A stretch of 64,000 nt of DNA from Laspinema olomoucense D3b (GTDB lineage Bacteria > Cyanobacteriota > Cyanobacteriia > Cyanobacteriales > Laspinemataceae): NCBI RefSeq assembly GCF_025370785.1, contig NZ_JAMXFA010000016.1:91033-155032 (forward strand), in the 5' to 3' direction. Each line of letters opens with the position of its first letter. Within the stretch, counting starts at the first letter, position 1. The notes under the pieces were generated by a model. The model saw only the letters and a program-made list of their open reading frames with translations. It had not been told where the DNA came from and made no database searches. Shown in pieces: positions 55,489-63,887 of the stretch. Position numbers and translations under genes: made by a program.

Positions 55489-57423
55489 ATGTCTAACCCC
55501 CAAATTGCCGCTTATGGCTCCTGGAAATCCCCGATTACCTCCGATGCGATCGTCGCTGGCAGTATTGGACTGGGGCAAATTTTTTGGGACAATCAAACCC
55601 TGTATTGGTTGGAAATGCGACCCCAAGAAGGGGGAAGAAATGTCCTCGTTGCGCGATCGCCCCAAGGAGAAATCCAGGATATCGTCCCGGCACCCTTCAA
55701 CGTTCGCACCCGCGTTTGTGAGTATGGTGGCGGTGCTTTTACCCTCAGTAACGGGACCGTTTATTTCTCGAATTTCAGCGACTCCCGCCTCTACTGTCAA
55801 CCCCCGGGAGAAGAACCGCAACCCCTCACCCCGGAAGCGAATATGCGCTACGCCGATTTTACCGTGGATACGCAACGGGGACGCTTAATTGCGGTGCGAG
55901 AAGACCATACCAGCGCGGGAGAACCCGTCACCAGTTTAGTCACCATTAACTTAGCACAGGGTTCCGATATCCGCGTCTTAGTCGCCGGAGAAGACTTCTA
56001 TGCCACACCCCGCCTCAGTCCAGATGGTCAAAATCTCTGTTGGTTAAGTTGGAATCATCCCAATATGCCGTGGGATGGGACTGAACTGTGGATCGCTAAA
56101 ATTAATCCCGATGGTTCTGTGGGGGAAACCCATCAAGTTGCTGGAGGCGTTAACGAGTCGATTTTTCAGCCCCAATGGTCTCCAGATGGTAGCCTGTATT
56201 TTGTATCCGACTGCTCAGGATGGTGGAATCTGTATCGATCGCACCCCACCACCAGCACTATCGAACCCGTCTGCGAAATGTCTGCGGAATTCGGACTCCC
56301 CCAGTGGGTGTTTGGGATGTCTACTTATGGATTTGCCAGCAGCAGTCGCCTGATCTGCACCTACACTCAATTCGGGATCTGGCATTTAGGTAGTATCAAC
56401 CTCTCCACCGGCATCCTCCAAGAAATCACCACCCCCTACACCTCCTTTAGTTCTATACAAGTCAACGGCGATCGCGTCGCTTTCATCGGCGGTTCCCCCA
56501 CCGAACCCACGGCGATCGCGCAATATCATCTCAACAGCGGCGAATTAGAAATTATCCGCAAATCCACCACCTTAACCATCGATCGCGCCTACCTCTCCCA
56601 ACCCCAACCCGTCGAATTTCCCACAGAAAACGGATTAACCGCCTATGGTATCTTTTATCCCCCTAATAATCAGGATTATATTGCCCCCCAGGGTGAATTA
56701 CCGCCTCTGTTAGTCAAAAGTCATGGCGGACCCACCTCCTCTGCCAGCAGCAGTCTCAGTTTAAGCATTCAATATTGGACTTCCCGGGGATTTGCCGTAC
56801 TGGATGTCAATTATGGCGGCAGTAGCGGATATGGACGGGAGTATCGGCAACGCCTAGAGAATCGCTGGGGAATTGTCGATGTCGATGACTGTGCCAATGG
56901 CGCAAAATATCTCGGGGAACAAGGATGGGTGGATAGCAACCGACTGGCGATCGCCGGAGGCAGTGCAGGCGGTTATACAACCCTGTGCGCCCTCACCTAC
57001 CGGGATGTTTTCAAAGCCGGGGCCAGCTATTATGGAGTCAGTGATTTAGAAGCTTTGGCAAAAGAAACCCATAAATTTGAATCCCGCTATCTGGATAAAT
57101 TAATTGGTCCTTATCCCGAAGCAAAGCAAACTTACATCGAACGTTCTCCGATCCATGCTTGCGATCGCATTTCCTGTCCCGTCATCTTTTTCCAAGGATT
57201 AGAAGACCAAATTGTTCCCCCAAACCAAGCTGAAGCGATGGTGAATGCGTTAAAACAAAAAGGGATTCCCGTCGCTTACCTTCCCTTTGAAGGCGAACAA
57301 CATGGATTCCGTCGGTCAGAAAACATTAAACGCGCATTAGATGGAGAATTTTACTTTTATTCAAGAATTTTTGGCTTTTACCCCGCAGAAAAACTAGAAC
57401 CCGTACCTATCGACAACTTCTAA
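55489..57423 (+). CDS. S9 family (acylaminoacyl/prolyl oligopeptidase-like) peptidase
   Basis: 644 residues. An N-terminal beta-propeller (DGTELWIAKINPDGSVG-type blades, about 20-370) and an alpha/beta hydrolase domain with the nucleophile in AGGSAGGYT (S492), the catalytic aspartate in GLEDQIVPP and the histidine in EGEQHGF. Cleaves short peptides in the cytoplasm. Start MSNPQIAAYGSWKSPI is typical of the family. Confidence 0.95.
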   Translation: MSNPQIAAYGSWKSPITSDAIVAGSIGLGQIFWDNQTLYWLEMRPQEGGRNVLVARSPQGEIQDIVPAPFNVRTRVCEYGGGAFTLSNGTVYFSNFSDSRLYCQPPGEEPQPLTPEANMRYADFTVDTQRGRLIAVREDHTSAGEPVTSLVTINLAQGSDIRVLVAGEDFYATPRLSPDGQNLCWLSWNHPNMPWDGTELWIAKINPDGSVGETHQVAGGVNESIFQPQWSPDGSLYFVSDCSGWWNLYRSHPTTSTIEPVCEMSAEFGLPQWVFGMSTYGFASSSRLICTYTQFGIWHLGSINLSTGILQEITTPYTSFSSIQVNGDRVAFIGGSPTEPTAIAQYHLNSGELEIIRKSTTLTIDRAYLSQPQPVEFPTENGLTAYGIFYPPNNQDYIAPQGELPPLLVKSHGGPTSSASSSLSLSIQYWTSRGFAVLDVNYGGSSGYGREYRQRLENRWGIVDVDDCANGAKYLGEQGWVDSNRLAIAGGSAGGYTTLCALTYRDVFKAGASYYGVSDLEALAKETHKFESRYLDKLIGPYPEAKQTYIERSPIHACDRISCPVIFFQGLEDQIVPPNQAEAMVNALKQKGIPVAYLPFEGEQHGFRRSENIKRALDGEFYFYSRIFGFYPAEKLEPVPIDNF

Positions 57424-57461
57424 CAAAAACCCCGGCTAATTATCTATTAAAAGGCAGAACC

Positions 57462-58046
57462 ATGAGCAGAAACAATGTCAAAGCGATCGCCGACACCCTG
57501 AAAACTCAAATTCTGATTTTGGGTGGTTTTGTCACCCTCATGTGGATCGTCCAAATCCTTAACCTTTTTCTGTTCCGAGGCACCTTACTCATTTATGGGA
57601 TTTTGCCTCGCCACCCAGACACTCTACGCGGCATTCTATTTATGCCCTTTTTACATGGTAATTTCCCCCATTTAATCGCTAACACCATCCCATTTTTAAC
57701 CCTCGGTTGGTTCGTCATGCTGCGGGAAATTCGGGATTTTTGGGTTGTTACTGCCGTAACCATGTTAGTCAGCGGATTAGGGGTTTGGCTATTGGGTTCT
57801 CCCGGGTGGCATATCGGGGCCAGTGGACTGGTATTCGGCTATTTAGGTTATCTCCTATCTCGCGGGTTTTTTGAACGCAATTTACCCTCAATTTTGCTAT
57901 CCATCATCGTGGGTGTATTGTATGGAGGAATTATCATCGGCGTCTTACCCATACAGGCGGGAGTCTCCTGGGAAGGTCATTTATTCGGTTTGATTGGCGG
58001 TGGCATCGCCGCTTGGTTGTTATCACGCCGTCCGTCAATCCCTTAA
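57462..58046 (+). CDS. Rhomboid family intramembrane protease
   Basis: 194 residues, six membrane helices. Catalytic serine in GASG (S121) and histidine in WEGHLFGLIGG (H173); the loop-1 element and FMPFLHGNFPHLIANTIP conserve HxxxN features. Cleaves type I membrane proteins within the bilayer. Confidence 0.92.
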   Translation: MSRNNVKAIADTLKTQILILGGFVTLMWIVQILNLFLFRGTLLIYGILPRHPDTLRGILFMPFLHGNFPHLIANTIPFLTLGWFVMLREIRDFWVVTAVTMLVSGLGVWLLGSPGWHIGASGLVFGYLGYLLSRGFFERNLPSILLSIIVGVLYGGIIIGVLPIQAGVSWEGHLFGLIGGGIAAWLLSRRPSIP

Positions 58047-58115
58047 CCGGAAATAATTTAGCGATCGCCTCGGTGAGCGATCGTCATTGGTATCAAAAAT
58101 TAAAGGGTCCGAACA

Positions 58116-58394
58116 ATGGCAAAAAAACAAAAATTTCCGTATTTAGTCGGGTCCAAATGGACCTCACAACAAAAAACTTGGGGATGGAGACATTTCCAAG
58201 TGGTGAATCGCAAAAACGAGGGCAAATGGGTCTTTGCAGAAATGGTTTCTGCTTGTGACCCCAACGTGCGCTTTTGGATTAATGCCACCCAATTTAAAGA
58301 TAGAACCCTCTGGCAAGCCGGTTGGCAAACTTTACAAGAAATGCAATCCCACCCTGAACAAGACTTTGTAGATACTCTAATTCACCTTTCATGA
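58116..58394 (+). CDS. TIGR02450 family Trp-rich protein
   Basis: 92 residues, ten tryptophans or nearly so (SKWTSQQKTWGWRHFQVV, RTLWQAGWQTLQ). This is the TIGR02450 Trp-rich family of cyanobacteria and marine proteobacteria. Starts 70 bp after the rhomboid stop. Function unknown; Trp-rich small proteins are often photoprotective or DNA-protective candidates, but that is speculation. Confidence 0.88.
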   Translation: MAKKQKFPYLVGSKWTSQQKTWGWRHFQVVNRKNEGKWVFAEMVSACDPNVRFWINATQFKDRTLWQAGWQTLQEMQSHPEQDFVDTLIHLS

Positions 58395-58433
58395 TACAGT
58401 CATGAAAGAAAAATCCACTTTAACTAAATTTCC

Positions 58434-59285
58434 ATGAGTGCTGCGGTTACCGTCCAAAACGTCCAAAAAGTTTATAACAAAGTCCCGGTGGTTAATGACT
58501 TATCATTTACCATTGAACCGGGAGAAATGTTTGGCTTACTCGGGCCCAACGGTGCAGGCAAATCCACCACAATTCGGATGCTCACCACCTTAACAAAACC
58601 TACCAGTGGGAGTATCAAAATTGCCGGATATGATGTCCAGCGTCAACCCATTCAGGTGAAGCAGTGCATCGGCGTTGTTTTACAACAAGTCAGTGTGGAT
58701 AACGACCTCACCGTCTGGGAAAATATGGAGTTTCACGGACGATTACATCACATTCCACACCGGGACCGGCAAGAGAGAATCAAGCAATGGCTGAATTATG
58801 TAGAACTGGGCGATCGGCAAGACAGCCTGGTAAAAACCCTATCAGGCGGCATGAAACGGCGCTTACAAATCGCTAGAGCCTTGTTACATCAACCGGATAT
58901 CTTATTTTTAGATGAGCCCACAGTCGGACTCGATCCACAAACTCGGCGCAGGTTATGGGAAATTATTAAAGATTTAAACCGCCAGGGAATGACAATGTTG
59001 CTAACTACTCATTACATGGATGAGGTGGAATACCTGTGCGATCGCATTGGCATTATGGATGGGGGGAAATTAATTGAACTGGGGACACTCAGCCAATTTA
59101 GAGAAAAACATGGGGAAGGATTGGTGATGAAACAAATAGGCGATCGCTGGGAATATAAATTTTTCCCAGACATTGCTGAAGCAAACGCCTACCTGGAACA
59201 ACAACCGGATAAAACCGGGTTAATGGTTCGTCCTTCTAACTTAGAAGATATTTTTGTCGAACTCACCGGACGTCAGTTAGACTAA
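58434..59285 (+). CDS. ABC transporter ATP-binding protein (DrrA/CcmA type)
   Basis: 283 residues. Walker A GPNGAGKSTT, signature LSGGMKRRLQIA, Walker B ILFLDEPTVGLD, H-switch TTHYMDE. The C-terminal 80 residues fit the drug-exporter (DrrA) family. The permease that usually follows is absent here; scpB follows instead. ATP hydrolysis subunit of a multidrug or polymer exporter, partner unlinked. Confidence 0.9.
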   Translation: MSAAVTVQNVQKVYNKVPVVNDLSFTIEPGEMFGLLGPNGAGKSTTIRMLTTLTKPTSGSIKIAGYDVQRQPIQVKQCIGVVLQQVSVDNDLTVWENMEFHGRLHHIPHRDRQERIKQWLNYVELGDRQDSLVKTLSGGMKRRLQIARALLHQPDILFLDEPTVGLDPQTRRRLWEIIKDLNRQGMTMLLTTHYMDEVEYLCDRIGIMDGGKLIELGTLSQFREKHGEGLVMKQIGDRWEYKFFPDIAEANAYLEQQPDKTGLMVRPSNLEDIFVELTGRQLD

Positions 59286-59368
59286 TCAACTCAGAACGTT
59301 TAAACGAACTCCACAGCGTTTAAAATAATATTTTGTGGTCAGAGGTGTTGGATGCACGGATATCGTCA

Positions 59369-59938
59369 ATGTCAAGTTTAGCCAGCCAGATTGAAGCCAT
59401 ACTGTACTTAAAAGGGAAACCGCTTGCGATCGCGGAAATAGCCGAATATGCAAACTGCGACAAAGAAACCGCAGAAGAAGCACTCATTCAACTCATTAAC
59501 GATTATGCTCACCGAGATAGCGCTTTAGAAGTGCTAGAAACTGAAAACGGCTACAGCTTGCAACTGCGAGAGACGTTTCAAGACTTCATGCAGCGCTTAA
59601 TTCCAGCAGAATTAGGCGTCGGTGCCTTGAGAACCTTAGCGGCGATCGCCATCAAAGGCCCCCTCAGCCAAACCGACTTAGTAGAACTACGCGGTTCAGG
59701 AGCCTATCAGCACGTTCAAGAATTAGTCCAACAAGGGTTTGTACGCAAACGCAAACAACCGGAAACGCGATCGTTCTCCCTGCAAGTCACCGCCAAATTC
59801 CATCAATACTTCCAGCTAGATCAACTACCCAAACAGCTAGAATTACCCTTTCAACAAGAACACAATTCAGATAGCGATGAACCCGAAGAACTTGATGAAA
59901 CCCCAGAACAATTCCCCGAAGAATCACCCACGGAATAG
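59369..59938 (+). CDS. scpB: Segregation and condensation protein B
   Basis: 189 residues starting MSSLASQIEAILYLKGKPL. Two winged-helix domains: AEIAEYANCDKETAEEALIQ and TLAAIAIKGPLSQTDLVELR with a GxGxYxHVxELxxxGFV motif. Partner of ScpA and SMC in condensin. A long acidic tail (EQFPEESPTE region) follows. The longer open frame to 59333 is not conserved. In most bacteria scpA is adjacent; here it is not. Confidence 0.93.
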   Translation: MSSLASQIEAILYLKGKPLAIAEIAEYANCDKETAEEALIQLINDYAHRDSALEVLETENGYSLQLRETFQDFMQRLIPAELGVGALRTLAAIAIKGPLSQTDLVELRGSGAYQHVQELVQQGFVRKRKQPETRSFSLQVTAKFHQYFQLDQLPKQLELPFQQEHNSDSDEPEELDETPEQFPEESPTE

Positions 59939-60008
59939 AGAGGAAAAAACGCTCTGTGCTGTGATTCCTGCTGGTTGAAGGTGAAAAAAGCGAGGCAAAT
60001 AGGAGTTT

Positions 60009-60809
60009 CTAAGCTTGACTCAACGCTTGTAAAAACTCCAGCACAACCCAATCACTGTCTTCCGTACATTGGGTAACCGGGTAGTGGTGGATGATGCGGA
60101 TTCCCTGAGTTTGCAGAAGGCGATCGGTTTCTGCCTCATCCTCCTCCCCATTCACCACCAGAATCCCCAATTTACCCTCAGAACAAACCAGAAAATGAGG
60201 ATCTTGATTTTTTCCGCCCTCCGGAGTCGTCAACCGCGCCGTCGCGTTGGAGTAAAACAGAACCCCAGCGCGATCAAGTGCTTCTGCAATCTTTACCTCT
60301 GCCTGCGATCGAAACTGCCAACCATTCCAGAAATGAGAACTGGATTCAGAATTTGAAGTGGCGATCGGGTTTATTCCTGGTTCGGCATTTATATCATCTT
60401 CGTTTAATAAAATCTTATCATCCGGCCTTTTCGCTTTGTAGAAATCAGCTTGACAAGAATCTTGACTTACATTAGCGAATAATAATTTAGCTCCACTTAA
60501 ATTTGATCCACTTAGATCCACTCCCATTATCTGATTTCGTTGTAAAGTGATTTGATTCCGCCGTAAATATCGCTTCAGAACAGATTGCAGATTACCTTTT
60601 TTAACCTTTTCTCCGAATGCTTCTGAGAGTAACTTCCAGAGTTTAGCACCAGCATCCTTGAGATAATCAGGGTCATACCCAGTAGTTTTAGAAATTTCGC
60701 AATAAGACAGACCTTCCCAAGACTGACGAAACACTATCTCTTGAACATGGTTGAGGCGTTCATAATCGAGTACCGTTTCTACGATCGCGAGAGCTTCGTC
60801 AACCGTCAT
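60009..60809 (-). CDS. VMAP-type HTH-pentapeptide-degenerate nuclease protein
   Basis: 266 residues from the second ATG (60809, RBS GGAG; the first ATG at 60833 adds 8 residues). Residues 1-85 are the N-terminal HTH of cyanobacterial vWA-MoxR-associated proteins (VDEALAIVETVLDYERLNHV, EIVFRQSWEGLSYCEIS, YDPDYLKDAGAKLWKLLSEA). About 95-125 is a pentapeptide-like LSGSNLSGAKLLFANV. About 165-262 is a PD-(D/E)XK-like domain (GWQFRSQAEVKIAEALDRAG, DPHFLVCSEGKLGILVVNG). The usual E in ILEVDG is V here. Confidence 0.75.
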   Translation of the reverse strand: MTVDEALAIVETVLDYERLNHVQEIVFRQSWEGLSYCEISKTTGYDPDYLKDAGAKLWKLLSEAFGEKVKKGNLQSVLKRYLRRNQITLQRNQIMGVDLSGSNLSGAKLLFANVSQDSCQADFYKAKRPDDKILLNEDDINAEPGINPIATSNSESSSHFWNGWQFRSQAEVKIAEALDRAGVLFYSNATARLTTPEGGKNQDPHFLVCSEGKLGILVVNGEEDEAETDRLLQTQGIRIIHHYPVTQCTEDSDWVVLEFLQALSQA

Positions 60810-60833
60810 GGCTCCAAATCCCTCAAAAGTCAT

Positions 60834-61629
60834 GATAATTTAACAAGAGGCAGTCAGCTAACCCAATCTTCATGCTACAAATGGTTATTTGCTCTGCTAT
60901 GCAATACCTAATACCTTTCTGGAAAAGGATTGCCTCAGAACCCAAGGCAGTGGGCCCTCAACCTGAACGCCGATATAGCAGCACTTTTGGAAGCTGGAAT
61001 CTGCATCCCAAAGTAAATTCTACCATAGGGAATACCTTTTTATTACTTTTCTCCTACTTTTCAATTACTTTTTTTTCCATAAAAAGATGAGATAATCTTA
61101 TTATGTGGAAAAGAAAAACCTCTGGTTAACCGAGAGGGAGTCGCTCATAGGGCAAAAAAATCGACTGGCATAAAACCAGACCATAATTGATAGTCGCTCA
61201 GTGTTCTACTCCTAACCTGTGTTACTATTACGCACACCTACGAGAGAATTGAGCAAATCCTTTAAAGTCTACGGCCAAGATTCAAAACCACACCCAGTCA
61301 GCTTAATGTTGACAAAATTTCTTCAGGCTAACAATTTATTTAGGCATAGTGTCTTACATAAGATCACTGGATAGTTGATAGTTGAAGCCCTCTGTATAAT
61401 TATCTTCTATAACTTCGTCCTGTCCAGACTGAACACTAAAACTCAAAATATAGGTAAAGATTATTTAGAAATTTTAACCATATGATTGACAGAAAATTTT
61501 TTTGTGTAAAATAGACGATAAGCCCTGCTATACCATCAGGCTTATCGCTGGGTTACTCGGTCGGATGGTGTGATCGGCGATAGCTGTCAGTATTTAAGTT
61601 TCTTCTAGATAAATCTCAGGAGTTTTTGT
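60834..61629. other. AT-rich intergenic region
   Basis: Nearly 800 bp without a gene I can support. It contains hairpin CCTCT-GGTTAACCG-AGAGG at 61119-61137, and several open frames below 75 codons that look random. It marks the start of the AT-rich stretch up to 63.6 kb. Confidence 0.5.
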
Positions 61630-62334
61630 ATGAATTCAAGCACCAGTAAAAGGAATCAACTTGGAAAGGTATTTGAAAATCCACTTTTCCAAAAGATAAT
61701 CCTTACCATTCTAGGGTTTTTCTTGATACAAGTTTTGCTTTTTCAACTGAGTGGAGCAGTGCGTAGTACACTTTATGTCATAACGCACGTTCTTTTACCT
61801 TCCAACCAAACCACTGTAGAAATCAGAAATATCATAATTGGTGGCCTCCACGACATAAATGAACTGACAACTACTGAGATGTCTACTAAAGCTACAGTCG
61901 ATTTTAAAGAAGACCGGATATTTTTTGGTCGGATACCATTTGGGGATACTCATGTAGTTTATGAAGCTGTGGGAACTGTGCAAGCCGGAATTGACTTAGA
62001 TCAACTTGATGTAAAAAAAATAGATGTAGCAAAGCATAAAGTTCGGCTTGTATTACCACCGCCTCGACTCATGAAAGCATTTCTTGATGTTGAAGGTTCT
62101 CATGTTGTAGTACATTTCCGTCGTTGGTTTGGGCGTCCAGTAGAATCAGACTTACAAGAGCAAGCGCAAAGAGAAGCTTTAGCTTTAATTAAAAAAGAAG
62201 CCTGTGCCAATAAGATTTTGGATAACGCCAATCAACAGGCTAAAAAGCTGGTTGAAAACATTTTACATAGTTCCGGGTATCAAGAAGTTATTATTGATAC
62301 TCAACCCCCTGGAATTAATTCTTGTCAGGTTTAA
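61630..62334 (+). CDS. DUF4230 family membrane-anchored protein
   Basis: 234 residues. One N-terminal membrane anchor (IILTILGFFLIQVLLFQL), then the DUF4230 core: a repeated beta hairpin with TVQAGIDLDQLDVKKIDVAK and LVLPPPRL. ATG preceded by AGGAG (61618-61622). Function unknown; likely extracytoplasmic. AT-rich relative to the left part of the window, suggesting a later arrival. Confidence 0.85.
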   Translation: MNSSTSKRNQLGKVFENPLFQKIILTILGFFLIQVLLFQLSGAVRSTLYVITHVLLPSNQTTVEIRNIIIGGLHDINELTTTEMSTKATVDFKEDRIFFGRIPFGDTHVVYEAVGTVQAGIDLDQLDVKKIDVAKHKVRLVLPPPRLMKAFLDVEGSHVVVHFRRWFGRPVESDLQEQAQREALALIKKEACANKILDNANQQAKKLVENILHSSGYQEVIIDTQPPGINSCQV

Positions 62335-62492
62335 TTGATTGTAAATCAGTTTATTTCTCGGATTTCCAATCAATCTGTGGTGGGATGAGGGCGCTGTGAT
62401 TTTAATAGCGTGTTTTACAAGAAAAAGGGCAGCGCCTAACCCACCCTCCTAATTACTATTGTTCATAAATTTAATTTCAAGGCTGATAAAAA

Positions 62493-62894
62493 ATGGCAAA
62501 ATATTTACCTATGCACGATTCAAGTCAAGCAATACCAAAAGAAGAACTGCAAAACATTGAAAATCAATATAAGTCTAATAGCAAAACAATTGCTGCGTTA
62601 AAGTTCATAGAAAATAACAATGAAAATATTGTAGCAACAATCCAATAAATTTCTGAAAACACAGGGGTTCAAGTCTCAATTATATTGCAATCTTTAGACA
62701 ATCAATGCCGTAATATTTTAAGGGATAAAGATGTAAGCGAAGATTTACCGGATCTGGCTAATACTATTGTTTCTGGTGTGACTGTAGCAGCACTTTTAGC
62801 TAGTCACGCAACTCTTGCTCCTTTTGCTCCTGTATTGGGGTATTGTGCTGCATTGGCAGTAAAAAAAGGGATTAAGTTATATACACGAGAATAG
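62493..62894 (+). pseudogene. 133-codon gene interrupted by an in-frame TAA
   Basis: ATG at 62493 gives MAKYLPMHDSSQAIPKEELQ and ends at TAA 62646-62648; the same frame continues as ISENTGVQVSIILQSLDNQC down to 62894, with a hydrophobic segment TIVSGVTVAALLASHATLAP in the second part. Two short independent ORFs are possible, but shared frame and zero spacing favour one gene with CAA changed to TAA. Family not recognised. Confidence 0.6.
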
Positions 62895-63226
62895 CCAATT
62901 AAACAAGAGATTCAGAATTGATCTCATAGAAAAAAGCTCTAATCGGATGACATATTTATTTCATGATTGTAAATTGAAAAGTCTTGGTGAATGCGACAGT
63001 ATTCGCATTTTCCTTCAGCGCGAGCGCTCGTAAGTTGACGCAAAGCTGCTGGATTAACTGATATTCTAGCAATAGAAAGCTTGCTCTGTTGGGGAGGCTT
63101 CAACACTCCTCCCCCCTCGCCTCTAACACTACAGAATCAGGGGAAGCAATTTTTGAGAGGGAATCTTCCCTAATGCAAGGCAATACACCGACAGTCCATC
63201 GAAAACGGCGATCGCCAACAAACGTA
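62895..63226. other. Intergenic region without supported gene
   Basis: About 330 bp. AT-rich near 62900-62980, then a GC-richer stretch with CTCCTCCCCCCTCGCCTCTA. No convincing gene or RNA. Confidence 0.45.
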
Positions 63227-63427
63227 TTATGATTTTGATTGAAGTTTTTCCTGAAAAATAGCCTCCATCTCTTCATCGGTAAGATCGTAGGCGTATTTAG
63301 CAGTATTTTCACTTCTACGGCTCATCAGAATTTTAAGTGCTGCGTGACAAGCAGACTCATCATTCCGATGAGCTTTAATATAAACTTTTAATTCGCTAGT
63401 GGTTAGATTTTCAAGATTTTCGCTCAT
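63227..63427 (-). CDS. DUF6887 family protein
   Basis: 66 residues: LENLTTSELKVYIKAHRNDE, YAYDLTDEEMEAIFQEKLQ. This is the DUF6887 pattern of small cyanobacterial proteins, encoded together with DUF6888. Its start overlaps the DUF6888 stop by 4 bases (63424-63427). Function unknown. Confidence 0.8.
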   Translation of the reverse strand: MSENLENLTTSELKVYIKAHRNDESACHAALKILMSRRSENTAKYAYDLTDEEMEAIFQEKLQSKS

Positions 63428-63606
63428 TCAACAAACTCCCAGATTCCCTCTTGATTAATTATGATTGAAAACTCATCATTGATGCCAGCTTGAATATAAA
63501 TAGTTTTTAGCACCCGATCATAGCGAAAGACATTGATTACTTGATACAAGTTAGAAAGCATCTGACAAACTTTAACACTCCCATAGGCTTGTGCAACAGT
63601 GGGCAA
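63424..63606 (-). CDS. DUF6888 family protein (TTG start)
   Basis: 60 residues: MPTVAQAYGSVKVCQMLSNL, YQVINVFRYDRVLKTIYIQA, matching DUF6888. The start is TTG at 63606, supported by GAGGTG five bases upstream and by the family's usual M-P-T start. Lies 45-50 bp downstream of the rRNA operon terminator. Its frequent pairing with DUF6887 suggests a two-gene unit of toxin-antitoxin type, unproven. Confidence 0.8.
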   Translation of the reverse strand: MPTVAQAYGSVKVCQMLSNLYQVINVFRYDRVLKTIYIQAGINDEFSIIINQEGIWEFVE

Positions 63607-63649
63607 TTTTTCACCTCGGCAATTTTATCTTAAATCAACAAAACTTATT

Positions 63650-63685
63650 AAAAGCACAAAACCCCAACACTTTCGTATTGGGGTT
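63650..63685 (-). terminator. rRNA operon terminator
   Basis: On the minus strand AACCCCAATAC and GTGTTGGGGTT pair (11 bp, one G-U) with a GAAA tetraloop and run into TTTGTGCTTTT. Lies 14 bases past the 5S 3' end. Confidence 0.9.
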
Positions 63686-63698
63686 CTGTCTAATATTG

Positions 63699-63816
63699 AC
63701 CGGGCACCGAGCTATTTTCCCAGGAGGCTACCCTCCAAGTATCTTCGCCGCAGTCGCGTTTCACGTCCGAGTTCGGGAAGGAGTCGGCGTGGGGCCACGA
63801 AGCCATAGGCACCCGG
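63699..63816 (-). rRNA. rrf: 5S ribosomal RNA
   Basis: Minus strand: starts CCGGGTGCCTATGGC, has the conserved CCCGAACTCGG (loop B-C) and GTGAAACGC, and ends with AATAGCTCGGTGCCCGG, pairing with the start. About 118 bases. Ends may be off by 1-2 bases. Confidence 0.95.
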
Positions 63817-63887
63817 AAAACTGTGAGGTTGATAAACCCTCAAGACTGCATAAAGAAAAGAAATCAAAGTTAAATCAAAGTTATATG

